Source of the DNA: Agrocybe praecox
Taxonomy: Eukaryota; Basidiomycota; Agaricomycetes; Agaricales; Agrocybaceae
Reading direction: 5' to 3'
Assembly (NCBI GenBank): GCA_964017145.1
Contig: OZ024844.1
Span: 4,092,001-4,156,000, forward strand
Length of the DNA stretch: 64,000 nucleotides
Shown here: positions 44,632-56,670 of the stretch, piece by piece
How the letters are laid out: the number at the start of each line of letters is the position of its first letter
Numbering within the stretch: position 1 is the stretch's first letter
Notes under the pieces: model-generated
What the model was told of the DNA's origin: nothing
Databases searched by the model: none
The model's input: only the letters and a program-made list of their open reading frames with translations
Made by a program: the position numbers and the translations under genes

Positions 44632-46257
44632 ATGAGCGACATCAATGTCGACGATACGGACACAACAACGATCGTATATTCAGGCTCGTGGACGCAGCTT
44701 ACTGGCGGACCAGGCGAAGAATTTCAAGGGACGGCACATTCGACGAACGAAAATGGTGCTTCGGCGACGATTCGGTTTCACGGTGAATAATTTAGCAACG
44801 ACAACAAGGGATCTTCTGACTGGTAAATTTAAATGTATGGTATCATTAGGCACGCATATCGCCCTGCGATGTACTGTTCTAGCGGGAAACGGGTCGATGA
44901 TGATGAATAGCAATCTGGACGGACAAATGGGCAGTCTCACTCATCACTCTCATGACGGTATGACCTACTATGATGACCCATGGTTTGACCGTGGCGATCT
45001 GGAAGATATCGACCACGTCCTTGTCATATCGAACGCAGGAGGACCATCGGACAGCCCGTTCCAGCTAGATCGTTTCATAGTCACCGGCTCTGTCATTAGT
45101 CAAGTACAGCCGTTGTTATTACCAGCATCTAGTACATCAACAACCAGTGCGGCGAGGACAACATCCAGTGTTTTTTCTACTTCCAGAGGTCCCAGCATAA
45201 TCACGTCGCAGTCAAGCGCAAAGACTGCGACTTCATCTTCCTCCTTATCCTCAATGTCCTCCACCTCTACGTCCTCTTCTTCGGGGTCTTCTGCCTCTTC
45301 GATAATATCTTCGTCCTCGTGGTCCAGTACTGGTGAGCTACTTCACGCAAACTCATTTTTTTAAAGGAGTAATTCATCGCATCTCCTTACAGCTTCGGCA
45401 ACTGGAGGCGACGAAACTGTCGTTTCCATTCAATACATCACTACTCAAGCTGACAGCAGCACCCAAACGCAAAATGTCGCACCTGCTGGCGCATCCTCAT
45501 CCTCTAGCTTCCGCAATTCGACTGGCATGATCGTTGGAAGTGTTCTAGGAGGCGTGGCCATTTTGCTACTCCTTCTATTAATCTTCCTGTGCTTAAGTCG
45601 TCGCAGAAAAACAGGGCAGCATGTGAGGCTACCTGAGGACGCTGAGAAACGCGACCCATGTGAGTTGGCATCATCCTCCTCAGTTTAAAATAGCAATTTA
45701 TCATGATTCTGATTGATACAGTCCGCCGCATCACTGCAGTAACGCCTTTCCGTCTTCAAACAAGCCCCCAAGGAGGTGGCGACACACCTTCGCCGAATTC
45801 TCTCGATGTAGGACCAGGAATGACCCCGGTATCGTCGCCGACTATCATAAATTCATCAGAATCAACTACTGAATTGGCCAGGAACGTTTCTCAATCGATG
45901 CAGGCACACTCTTCAGAGAACGTCTACGTCCACGCCAACGAAAAGCAGCCTCATCTATTCAGAGACAATTCCATGAACCCTAACAGTTCGAACACACGCC
46001 CAGATGCGTCGTATACGTCTGGGCCATCGCCGGTGCCCTATACCCTTCCTCCTCTTCCCAACACCGACGCCAGTGCGTACAGGCCCCGTTACATTTCTGG
46101 AGATACTATGTTTGACGCTCCGCCGTCAAACCCGAATTATCTATTGACCCCACTTGGGCCCGTCGATACCAACGATTTCCCACCTTCGTATCAAAGTGCA
46201 CGAAATCATGATTCCTATGCTTCTGCTCAGATACCCGTACCGCCATCAAAAGGATAA
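44632..46257 (+). CDS. Ser/Thr-rich single-pass membrane protein with N-terminal beta-sandwich-like domain and PPSY motif
   Basis: At least four exons (44632-44783, about 44851-45330, about 45393-45660, about 45721-46257). The N-terminal 150 residues resemble a galactose-binding-like beta-sandwich seen in many mushroom membrane proteins: IVYSGSWTQLTGG, SATIRFHG-T, LVISNAGGPSDSPFQLDRFIV. Then comes a long Ser/Thr linker (likely O-glycosylated), a membrane helix (GMIVGSVLGGVAILLLLLLIFLCL) with basic SRRRK, and a Pro/Ser cytosolic tail containing FPPSYQ (PPSY, 46180-46191). No signal peptide is visible, which is common in this group. It lies downstream of the smaller membrane proteins. Likely a surface sensor or wall-linked protein; function unproven. 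Confidence 0.75.
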
Positions 46258-46449
46258 ATATTGCATTTCTTTTATTATCCATACTTGGAAGTTCTTCACG
46301 CTCGTTTCGTCCAACTCGTCTGACATTCGTTCTTATTTTCTTGGGTGATTGGGAGGGGTTGTTTTCTGGCAAATTTGTAAACAAAATTTTATCGTTATTT
46401 TATTTCAATATATACCTGCCCGTGACAGCTGGAGGTGTATAATCATATG

Positions 46450-46820
46450 CAAGGGGTATGTAGTCTTGGAAAAAAAGACACAACCTTCTTTTTAGACGTA
46501 TTTTGGGCTGGGAAATCCGAATCTGAAGTCAGATTTTTGCCAAAAGATCTCGTTGAAAAGTTATGGGCACTTTTGTATCTTGTGAGAAAAAAACCTGACA
46601 CCCAATTCCAACCATTTTTCTCGACATCTCGCATCATTCTGCACACTTTCAAAAAAAAAACTTCGACCAAAATTGACCCCTCCCCTCCCCCCATTTCCTT
46701 TTATGGTAACTCACCAACCATTCACAGGAAAATTTTCGGAGTTGCATTTTTCGATTTCCTGGCTATTTTCCGATCCAAAAACAAGGTCGTGTCCTTTTTT
46801 CCAAAACTGCATACCCCTTG
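46450..46820. mobile_element. 371-bp MITE, hAT-like by target duplication
   Basis: It starts CAAGGGGTATGTAGTCTTGG and ends with an imperfect reverse complement (about 50-bp arms with several mismatches). It is flanked by a perfect 8-bp duplication ATCATATG (46442-46449 and 46821-46828). An 8-bp duplication and a CA(A)GGGG start fit hAT elements. A 128-codon frame inside is a chance reading. Arms are more diverged than in the element at 3583, so it is older. Confidence 0.85.
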
Positions 46821-46828
46821 ATCATATG

Positions 46829-47816
46829 TCAGTTTAATGATTTTAACGTGTGATCGCTTTGCCAGTGGCGGGCCCAATTAAAGTTCGAGTGTGGTGTGTA
46901 TCTGGAATATACTCTAAGGAGTCCTGTCTGTGAATTCCATTCTCTCTAAAGACACATTGCCTACAATTATCACAGTCCATGATTTCGAATTACTATATTA
47001 TTAAGCAAACGCGCAAGTTCGTGTGTACATGTTTGTTTTTGCACCTCTTTAGGTAAATCTTATTGTTCTTTTCACTCCTTTTCTCATTTCGATGACGTAT
47101 TTTTTATTGCTTTCGCCATATTCCATCCTTTCTCTCCATTTTACCTCGCCAAATTTGGAACTATTTTACAGATATTATCATGCTTTTTCACTGTCATCTT
47201 TTCTTTCCTTTGATTTTGGTATCATATTGTTTAATACGGCTATGCTCTAATTCCTCCTTGCCATATGCTCTCCAAATTTTATTCGTATTTTTGGTGCCAG
47301 AGCGAAGCGAGGCGCATGCCTTGTCTGTATATAATCTAATCTAATCTAACTAGTGCAGATTGCACAACCACAACGGTATCTCAAGAGGCGAGAAATAATT
47401 GGTGATCACCAAAAAAATTCCCTCCGATCAAAAAAATCCTCGCTGTGAGATTTTTGATGCAAACTACGCATCATACAACGGCGCATCATATGTTTTCAGC
47501 CTGTGGAGTTTCCCGTTTTGCTGATATGTATCTCTGCGCCGAAGCGGAGCGAGGCCTCATGTAATATGTAATATTCGTACAATATTTTTTTAACTCAACC
47601 AGTAAGGTCGTAGACATTTCTTATGAAATACTGGGTATAAATTAATGTACCCAGAAAAAAGTACACGACCCAGGAAAATTACAAGTTACATCATTACTAT
47701 GTGCAGCCTCCATTTCTACCATAATCAATGATATTTGACATTAAGACTGACGACTTCCATTCCCAGTTAAAATTCTCACTCGTTCCAGCTCATTCCCCTC
47801 CTGATGAATTTGGTTT
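46829..47816. other. AT-rich intergenic region
   Basis: About 1 kb. No gene. Two short GC-richer words with GAAGCGAGGC or GGAGCGAGGC cores occur near 47302 and 47543. A TCTAATCTAATCTAA run lies near 47333. Confidence 0.5.
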
Positions 47817-49083
47817 TTACGCGATCTCTTCATCACGACTATTGGGCAGGTTGATGATAGTATCCAAAGGACTTTCATCCCTCTCAATCTCTTTCTCTGG
47901 ATCTACCGGTAAGTGGACGGACGACGCGGATCTAAAAGCAGCTGGGCCTTTGTCTGATGATGCTACAGCCAACCGAGCAACCATTACGGTTGGGGCAATT
48001 GCCTGTTAGGGTAGGAAATTACTAATAATATTACGAAGAAAGATTTAAATGACTTACGGAAGTGCACAGGGCCAGCGCTTCCACATAATTATTAAGTATA
48101 ATGTCCATCATGGAAGTGGTCGCATTCCCACTGTTGAGAAAGGTGAATATCATAAGCAGGACGATAAAAATCGTGTGAACAGCGGAGGATTGCACCACGA
48201 TTTCAATTATATACTGATATCGACGCCTCGAGCGAGGGTCGGTGGCGGTATTTGAGTAAATAGAGAAGAATATTATAAACGTAGCAGCGAGAGTGGTAGC
48301 GGCCATGGTGCAAAATGAGGCAGCTGACAGGACATTGGTGAGATATGCGGTCTCTAGTGTCTGAAGTCTGAGTTGAAAATTATAAAGCGCGAGAAAAATC
48401 ACATTTGTGGTGACCACTCCTGGAATAAATATAGCGGTGAGAAGTCTCATATTACCTGCTATAAAGGTCATATACCATACCGAACTCGGCTACGAACAAA
48501 AACATCGGGACGCAGAACATTGCTAAGGACCGGCCACACGCGTTATAGCACCTCCAAATCTGGTTAGGAAATGGTCAAACACGGGGTTTATAAGATTCGG
48601 AAGATCGGCACCATAAGTCCATCTGCAAGGAGATACCCAAGATTCTGCAATACTAGCTGTATAGTGCTGATCACCAGGGAAAACGACGCGGCAGTTACAC
48701 TTTCAACGAATATTGATCGCCTCGAATCTCCCTGGCCTACAAACACTTCGTTGGTGAAGACCCATTGGATCCATATCTGCATAGCAAGGCAGATGAAGAG
48801 TGTAGTTAATGTTCCAACGACGACGCGCTTATTTGATGCTAAAGCTCGACGACTTGAAACTATGTGGTCCAGCCCAAATGGTGCGATACATAAGTAGATG
48901 TGAACGATTGGCCGACACAAAACACCTACGATAAATGTATATAGTCATCGGATAAATTCCTAAATGCATTCCTATGATGAAGAGCAACATCAAGGTGGAA
49001 TGCAGGTTCGAACTGACAAGTGCCTTTTGATTATTGATAGAAGGGAAGGACATCGGTGAATTATTTGCGGCAAAAGAAAACAT
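47817..49083 (-). CDS. Seven-transmembrane-type integral membrane protein of unknown function
   Basis: A multi-exon minus-strand gene. Visible helices: STLMLLFIIGMHLGIYPM, VGTLTTLFICLAMQIWIQWVF, ISTIQLVLQNLGYLLADGLMV, WRCYNACGRSLAMFCVPMF-LFVAEFG, SAASFCTMAATTLAATFIIFF and SSAVHTIFIVLLMIFTFL. The DGLMV-W-RCY junction across an intron is a hallmark of a large family of 7TM-like proteins in Agaricomycetes with no proven function. The cytosolic tail is charged (VDPEKEIERDESPLD) and ends at TAA 47817. The start (49083 or 49053) and the first intron are uncertain. No ligand can be inferred. Confidence 0.7.
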
Positions 49084-50198
49084 TGCATGTTTGTAGAGTA
49101 GGACTTTTATAATAGACGTAGCACATAAAGCGGGAAAATCTCTGACTTTGTGGATCCCAAATTTAAGCATGCCTGATGATCATCTTTCAGAGTTTGATGT
49201 GCGCTATTCTTGTGAGTGTTTTTCTCACAATTGACACTTACGTGTAGAGACCCAACAGAGTCCAAAGTACGGAAAAGAATCATATGTAGCACTCCGAGAT
49301 GGGGAAGACCAACAGCGCTGCGGGTAGGGGAGAATATATGCAATAAACGAGTTAAGATATTTTCATTATATTTAAGATCTTAATACTAATACATAGAAAT
49401 AACGGCCCCTTTACACATGTTTAAATCTATGGCATTGCGACAAGCTATCACGCAAGAAGGATTATTGAATTTACATCACTGATAGTTTAGAAGACCATGT
49501 GCTGAGGTATTAGCAACTATCATCTTGTCGACATCAATTATCTGATTGCCGTGGCTTCCGTTTTGACAGCTTTTGCCATATCACCGTTACCTTGAAGATA
49601 TAGTAGGAGAAATTTACACATTGTCCTTTAAGGCTCAGAAGCCTGTCAGAAATTGTCGAACATTTGCAGGTATGAATACTTTTTACTTGCGTCCCAAGTC
49701 ATCCACTTTGCGGCATGTCATACAAATAATCTGTCATCGCGCCTAGTAGGAACGAGAGAAGGCATTTTGGAAGTATCATAAGAGTAATACATGTATATAA
49801 CTTTTTTAAATAACATTATATCATATTACCCACACCAATACATCGTCGATTCAGCATCAGGGCAGTCATAAAGAACCGATATTTCTTGTTTCTTTTTCAA
49901 GTCGCTATTCGGCACTCTCCGTGATGGATTTGAACGGCGCTCCGAAGCGAATGTAATGCCAGTCAGAGAAAAAAATAAATCCGTTGGCTAAAATGTTCTG
50001 AGAGAATATTAAGCGCTCAGCCTTCAGGCTCTTGGTGTGAAAATTCTCATATACATATAATAAAACTACCGCACCCTACAACAGGTTAGAATCGCTTACT
50101 TGGTCACTCTTGTGTCGGAGTCGGAGTCGTGTTTTCCTGTTGGCCGCTAATCACATTTAAGCTTGCCGTTCGGTTACCCAGCAACACAGCCGCCTGTC
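49084..50198. other. Intergenic region
   Basis: About 1.1 kb between divergent genes, AT-rich; only short frames. No repeat or RNA gene seen. Confidence 0.5.
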
Positions 50199-52635
50199 AT
50201 GTACGGAACAGCCCCTGAACATATGGAGGTGCGCCCAGCACAGCCGCCATCTGTCATCATCAGCGAGGTGAACGGTCTAAATTTCAGGGACCTACCATGC
50301 TTTTATAGTCACTTTCTTTCAACTCTCTCACTGGCTCAATCACGACTAACTACTAGATAAATAACGTACCTCAGCTATTATGGACCGACGCGGGTATGTG
50401 ATCGTATGACTCACTCCTCCGAGTGGGCACTCTTCTGACTTTACTATTCCTGTCGTTTGGATTTGGATTGGATTATTAGTCATGCACATGGGCCATGGCA
50501 ACTGACAAGTAGGTCCTTCTCTGTACTCGCAGAGTTTATCAATGTCTGATTAGTTGATACTTTTTACTTATAGTTGTTCACCTCGAAGGCCTGCGCTTGA
50601 TGCGCCCAGAGAAAGTCTGGAGGCCAATCGTGACGGTAGAAATTGACAAACATCATTTCCACGAAACGACATTGGGTGCAGATGGTCAGAATATTAATCA
50701 AAAGGAGGTGTTTGCCTTGTACGTTCGTTCGTGGTCCTTGGATTATTGGTTCACTCCTTTTTATTCATTCATTCTTCCCTGTGTTGCGTGCAGCGATGAC
50801 GCACGCCATTCGTCAGAAATCGAATTCAAAATATGGCATCGTTCACAGAGCAAGAAGAAGAAACAAAAAGTCCTCGTTGCTACGGCCTCGCATTGCATGA
50901 GCGAAATGATCAAGAAAGAGCACCATGAATCTTCCGGCAGTGCGTATGAAGTTTCGCACACAGAACTTATCAAGTTTTTACTCAGCTGTCGTTGTCTAGA
51001 ATTATCTCCAGCAAACAAGGGCATTGTACAAGTATCTGTCCGGTTACAGTGTCGGGCGGCAGATAAGGCTGCTTCGAGCGCAAAGGAAAGGAAGCAGAAC
51101 GGTGCTGTGTTGAAGATGAAAATCAAGCCGCCTCCTTCGTTCATGCTGCGCAGAGGGTCCTCTATGGAAGAGGAGGGTGATGAGGATATGTGTGATGAGA
51201 GCACCAGAGCCAAGGAGAGGCCGCATTGGAAGGATAGCGATGATTCGGAGAGTACGTCCTCTATCTAATTTCTTCCTCTTTTAAAATTCTTACGATTCTT
51301 TGCCTCGCATTAGGTGAATCCGACGGATCTTCCATCCATACCGAAATCCTGACTCAAGACGTTAACACACTTCTTACCACTCCTGCCGACGACGATGGCG
51401 GGCTCAGGAAACGCATCAAACGGAAGAAGCTGCGAGGATACCTCCTCGATTCAGACACCGAGAACCAGTCGGACTCAGCCGAGTCCTCTTCAGCAAGCAG
51501 CGGCAGCAGTACACGCAGCTATAACAGCCGCCGCCGCCGCTCAGGCTCGGAGAATAAACCTCTGGTATCGGACACGAGCCAAACCTGCATCGGCGACGAT
51601 GACGAAGACTATGAATATACCAACTCACTCATAATCCGCTCTGGATCTAACGGGGAAGTCATCCGTCTCGTCGAGCATGGCGACGACGACTGCGACTCGG
51701 ACGATGGCGGTGTCAAGTTAAAAACAAGAGGATGGCTGGCTTTCATGTCGGATTTACCTTTGCCTTTGTATACGGAGAAGATCGTTGTTCCGCCCAACCT
51801 GACGAAACCGGAGAAGGCCATTTGTGGGTTTACGATGTATAGTGAGATGGCGTCGGCGGATTGTGATGATGATTATGCGAAGGTGTTTGCGAGGCTACAG
51901 CAGGAGTGGACTTTTGTTGGTGGTTTGGTGTGTTTAATTTTTGTCCTTCTGTGATAAAAGTGGTCTTGCTTACTTTGTTACACGTCCGACTCTCTCTAAC
52001 ATCTCCAGTTAGTAGCTCTAGCTGCGTAAGTCAGACCCAACACTCTTCATACAAAGGAACATCTTCTAATTTATCATTTGAATTTCGTAGTGTGGACACA
52101 GCAGTGTTCTCAATATCCCCCGACTCGATATTCACAGTCGACTCGTACGCCCGCAGCGCAATTGCAGCAAGCAGTGTGGCTTCTGGTCTGGGCATCGCAT
52201 GCGATGCATGGTTCCTCTTCCGATACAATTGGGCAGAACTACAGACTTTCATCGTCAGTACACCTTTCCCCCGAGTCTCAGTTACTTTCCAAGTTCTAAT
52301 TTTCTCTATTCCATCGTTCATCCGAATTGATGATACAGACCCGAGCAAAAGATGTATTCGACACCTACTTCTTCTTCGCCCTCTCCGCGCGCGTGCCCGC
52401 ATTGTGCATGTTCATCTCCTGCCTCTCACTTATGATCTTCCTCGCGGTCGTCGCATTCGACGCGTGGCCCCAAGGCGTGCTGTTCGTTTCGTTCTTCGTT
52501 GGCCTCATAATGACGATGCAGTTCTTGGTGTATGGTGTGCATTGGGTCGGGACGAGGGTTGCGGAGGGGGGCAGGAAGGGAGGGAGGGGCGTCGCGTTGG
52601 TAGTTAGGGGTGTTAAGAGGAGTTTGACGAAGTGA
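50199..52635 (+). CDS. C2-like domain protein with C-terminal multi-pass membrane domain
   Basis: Exons join in phase from ATG 50199 (MYGTAPEHMEVRPAQPP) through introns at about 50270-50364, 50403-50573, 50718-50793, 51253-51313 and further ones near 51930-52100 and 52255-52335. The N-terminal part (VWRPIVTVEIDKHHFHETTLG, IEFKIWHRSQSKKKK) looks like a C2-type beta-sandwich, which in other proteins binds lipid or calcium. A Ser/Asp-rich basic linker follows (RKRIKRKKLRGYLLDSD). The C-terminal region (ALAAVDTAVFSI, SIFTVDSYARSAIAASSVASGLGI, FFFALSARVPALCMF, FVSFFVGLIMTMQFLVYG) gives about three to four membrane helices typical of an Agaricomycete family of unknown role. It ends RSLTK-stop. Confidence 0.7.
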
Positions 52636-52966
52636 TTAGCTGTGTTGATGTATACCCGGTGGTGGATGACGTTGGCATTTGGCGGTGATCGATGAAGCTG
52701 AAGTTAGATGGATGGATTCTATGTATGTAAACTATATTCTATGCTCCTCGTAATCGTAGGTAGTGTAAAAATACGCGAAACGAAAAACATTATATAAATT
52801 ATTTTAAATCATGCTCATCGAAGCATGAATCTTCCGATCTCCGGTTCAGACGTTTCTCGATCCAGGATGAAATGCAAAAAAAATTATGGATTCGACTCTA
52901 TTTTATACAATACAAACACACTACCATGGACTAACGAACGGCATCATCCAAACATCGTCTTCGATT
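52636..52966. other. Convergent intergenic spacer
   Basis: About 330 bp of 3' UTR-like AT-rich sequence between convergent genes; no other feature. Confidence 0.5.
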
Positions 52967-54862
52967 TTAGGTGATTTTGACAGTCTATACATGCGAAGAC
53001 CATCAGCTACTTCGCCTCATGATCATAAGAATATCATGAAAACATACCTTCGCATACAATGATTCGACGACCTTGGTGACTTGGCCCAGAGTCTCGATAG
53101 CAGCTCCGTACGTGTTCTGATTATTTGACATGATCAAGTCAGAAAATTGCGACAATAGAAGGAAGTAAAGAAACACACATCAGCTTCAGGTTCATCATAT
53201 ACGATCAAACATCCCCGTCCTTGATCGAGGACGCCGTAGAAGATTTTGTCGAGGATCATTTGTGAGAGCCTAGAAAGATTAACAAAAGGGTTGATACATA
53301 ATTAGCAAGCTACTCGAGGTCGAAAGGCACGAGAAAGAAAGAGGTACGCACTTGGCTTCCACAGCCTGCCTCTCCTGCCCTACAGTCTCGGCCACATATG
53401 CGACCTCCACCACAGAGTAAGGCTCGACGATACGCAGCAAATTCTGTTCGAGGAGGGTGTCGTATAGCGCGGCGAGGTGCGAGCGGATCGTTGGGTCGGA
53501 GGAGAGTTCTATATAAAATTAAAATCAGATTAAAATTCGGAAGAATATCAAGAGACTAGAAAACGAACCTTCTTTGTAATCCCTCAACGCCTTTTCAAAA
53601 TCAGCCAAGTTTCGGTTCTGGTGCGCACGAGCGATGGCGCGCATGCTTTCCACGTCGCGCATGTTGGCGTATTTCAGAGCCAACTTGATAGTCAGCAGCG
53701 AGTTGACGTCTTCGGGCTGTAGGTAGAAGTAGAATGTCGAGTAAAATAAATAAAGAAATTTTTTGGGTAACGAGGAAAGAGAGGAAGACGCACGAGGTTC
53801 AACATGACTTTACACAGAAGCATGTATTTAAGTGCCCCCAGAGCGGACTCATCGCCCTGCGCGCTGAGGTTCTCGAATGCTTCGAAGAAGTATGAGTAGG
53901 CTGTGGTGTAGTCCTTTTCTTCGGCGTGCAAGACGCCTGATTGTAAATCCAAAGAGGCTTGAAGAGAGGGCGGGCAATAGATCGAGTTGGCGGCTGTTCG
54001 TGAGGATGTGAGGGCGGCCTACGAGGAAGGTGTTTATTAAGAATTCATAGACATGAGAGAGGATAATGACGTACCTTGGCCTTTGCCATGTTTCCTATTC
54101 CGCGGTATACCCTGCTCTCGAGGAGGTGAACTTCGGTCAGGATCATCTTGTCGTCTAGACGTTTCAGCTCCGTGAGGAGGGTGTCGATGAGTGCGAGGGC
54201 TGGTGCATATTGTCTGGACTCGAGTTGTCTGTTGTGGTCAGGAGAATTTAGCAGTTATCTCAGAGCCGAATTCAAAGAAAGAAAGATACTGACAGGCTGA
54301 CCAGACGAGTTTCCAGGCTGTGTTTTAGAAAAATCCGTTTATCGTTCTTCGCCCATGCGATGTTGTCGGTGAGTGTTTGCATTTGGATTTGTTGGCTGTT
54401 CGGGATGGAGTTGAAGTAGTCCAGTAAAGTTCGGACTGGAGTTGTTAAAAGAAGGTAAATGTCTATGTCAGATGGATAATTTCAATATAAAACGAGTACG
54501 TACTGAGTTTAGCGGTTTTGGCCTTTGCCGTTGAAGACATGAAAGCTCTTGATTGTGTGATGATATCCGAAAGACCTTGCGCATTTCTGGAAAGTAACAG
54601 CCAAGTCAATAACATTTCGTTCGAGCATTATAACACATGATAGTACGCACTTGTGATCCCGGTATAGCTCTCCTAATTTAACCAAAGCCACTTCCTGGTC
54701 TCTCAGCCCTTGAGCCTGCTCTTCGTCCCGTGCTGGCTCATTCGAAATCGCGGTCGATGAGCTCGTAGCGGCCAATATCTGCTTATAGATTTGTTCGGCC
54801 TGCTTGGGGTTGGAGGTGCGAGCTGCGTCAGCTTTTGCGAGGAGGTCTTTCACGCTGGACAT
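52967..54862 (-). CDS. RPN6: 26S proteasome lid subunit RPN6 (PSMD11)
   Basis: A minus-strand gene with about eight exons, about 420 residues, the family's usual length. Start [15 protein letters not shown] at 54862. Blocks: [40 protein letters not shown]-like [27 protein letters not shown]-like [70 protein letters not shown]. The PCI domain follows, with [21 protein letters not shown], and the end is LYAKTVKIT-stop at 52967. RPN6 helps clamp the lid to the core particle in the 26S proteasome. It is divergent from RPN7, the next gene, with 230 bp between start codons. Confidence 0.95.
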
Positions 54863-55092
54863 AGTGTTCGTTCGTATGAGTGGTAAAAATAAAAAGAAAG
54901 GGCAAACAGGACGGATAGACAGACGATGAGGAGGAGGAGGAGGAAACAGGCAGCGATCAAAAGCAGGGGTACACGCGTCGAGGGCCGTGGGAAAAAGAGC
55001 TGACGCGTCTCGATTTCTGTTCGTCATTTACTAATCTCTAATTCCTACCTTTCCTTTTATTCCTTTATACCTCAGCCAAATAACAGAAGAAA
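54863..55092. promoter_or_regulatory. Shared bidirectional promoter of RPN6 and RPN7
   Basis: The two start codons are 230 bp apart on opposite strands. The segment contains two ACGCGT boxes (54973-54978 and 55003-55008, 30 bp apart), the core of the MCB element in yeasts. The yeast proteasome box GGTGGCAAA is not seen. A purine tract on the RPN6 side and a pyrimidine tract upstream of RPN7 fit the two 5' UTRs. Confidence 0.6.
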
Positions 55093-56670
55093 ATGGCAGA
55101 TGAAGTCGTTCTTCCCATTCCCAACCTCACCGTTCCACAAAATGTCTTTGTCCTGTCGAATCCGGCGTTGAAGCACCTGCATGAAAAGGCGCGAAAGGAG
55201 CTGTTGGAGGGTATCAAAGCGGATCGTGAGTTACTATCTTCTCAGTTTGAAGTTATGAACTTACTTTACTGTATTATAACAAAGAAATGGCTCCTTACTA
55301 CAAGAGCATCACATCCTCGTCCTCAGTCCTACCATTAGACAAAGCTTTCTTCGCGGAGATGGAAAAAGCGAACGAGGAAGAACTTGCGAAGCTCGATGAA
55401 AGACTATCGGAGGCTCAGAAGATTGAGGGCGAGTCGGAAATTTCAGATGCGTTGAAGGCCAGGGCGAACTATCTGACGAGGATTGGCGACAAGGTGCGTT
55501 TGTTTATTACGATACGATCGTAATGGCGTTCTAACTAGATATCTTTCCACAGGAGAAATCACTGGAGGCACAGAACTTGGCTTTGGAGAAGACACCTGGG
55601 CTAGGTTCAAGAATTGATATCGTCCTCACTATCGTACGGATAGGATTCTTCTTCAGCGACACGGACGTAGTAACGAAGAACATGGTCAAGGCGGAGAAGT
55701 GCGTCTCTTCTTTCTACTCTTTTGTTTTGTTTTACAAATCTCCTCACCTCAGATTGATTGACGAAGGAGGTGACTGGGATCGCCGAAATCGTCTTAAAGT
55801 ATACAACGGTCTGCACCTCCTTTCCATCCGACAATTCAAGCGCGGCGGAGAGTTACTGCTCGACGCGCTGAGCACATTCACTGCTACGGAGCTATTGTCG
55901 TACAACGATTTTGTCGCGCTCACTGTTATCAGCAACACGCTAACGTTGAAGAGGGTGGATTTGAAGAAGAAGGTGATGGTCTTTATTTAAATTTCGTTCA
56001 ACTAGGGATGGGATGGCTGATATTAATTGTATGGTGTGGTTCAGCTGATTGCAGCTCCGGAGGTTAACCAAGTCCTACCTGAAATTCCCGTGCTCGGAGA
56101 CCTCGTGAAGAACTTGTACGAGTGCCACTACGACAAATTCTTCGTCGCTCTCGGTGCGTCCTTATCCAAATATCTAACAATAGCCCACTAACCTAATTTA
56201 TTACAATTCCATTCCAATTCAATTTACATCCCAAATCAAACCCACTAGCCACCCTCGAACAAACACACCTCATCCCCTCCCGCATCCTCTCGCCCCACGC
56301 GCGGTACTACGTGCGCGAGATGCGCATCCTCGCATATTCCCAGCTCCTCGAGTCCTACCGCAGCTTGACAGTGGAGAGTCTCGCGGGTGCCTTTGGGGTC
56401 AGCGTCGAGTTCGTTGATAGGTACGCGTTTGCATCCCATCTGTCTATATTTATGAACGACACTCTGACTTTCCCTTTCCATTTCCACTTTTTCTGCAGCG
56501 AACTATCCCGCTTCATCGCAAATGGCCGCCTGCACGCCTCAATCGACAAAGTGCACGGCATCGTGGAGACTACCCGGCCGTCCCTCAAGAACGCGCAGTA
56601 TGAGCAGGTCATCAAGCAGGGCGATGTGTTGTTGAATGAGGTGCAGAGGTTGAGTAAAGTTTTATATTAA
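55093..56670 (+). CDS. RPN7: 26S proteasome lid subunit RPN7 (PSMD6)
   Basis: Six to seven exons give about 390 residues, as in other eukaryotes. The start is [17 protein letters not shown]. Blocks: [84 protein letters not shown], and [20 protein letters not shown]. The PCI domain follows, with [69 protein letters not shown]. It ends RLSKVLY-stop. All splice junctions keep frame. Structural lid subunit; regulated, presumably, with RPN6 from the shared promoter. Confidence 0.95.

Noticed and set aside
46435..46821. 128-codon frame
   Set aside because: It lies inside the hAT-like MITE and reads its inverted arms.
52193..52208. 16-bp perfect palindrome GCATCGCATGCGATGC, similar to the core of the dispersed repeat
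   Set aside because: It lies in a conserved coding exon (GIACDAW) and lacks the TTTCCCACGG part, so coincidence is likelier.
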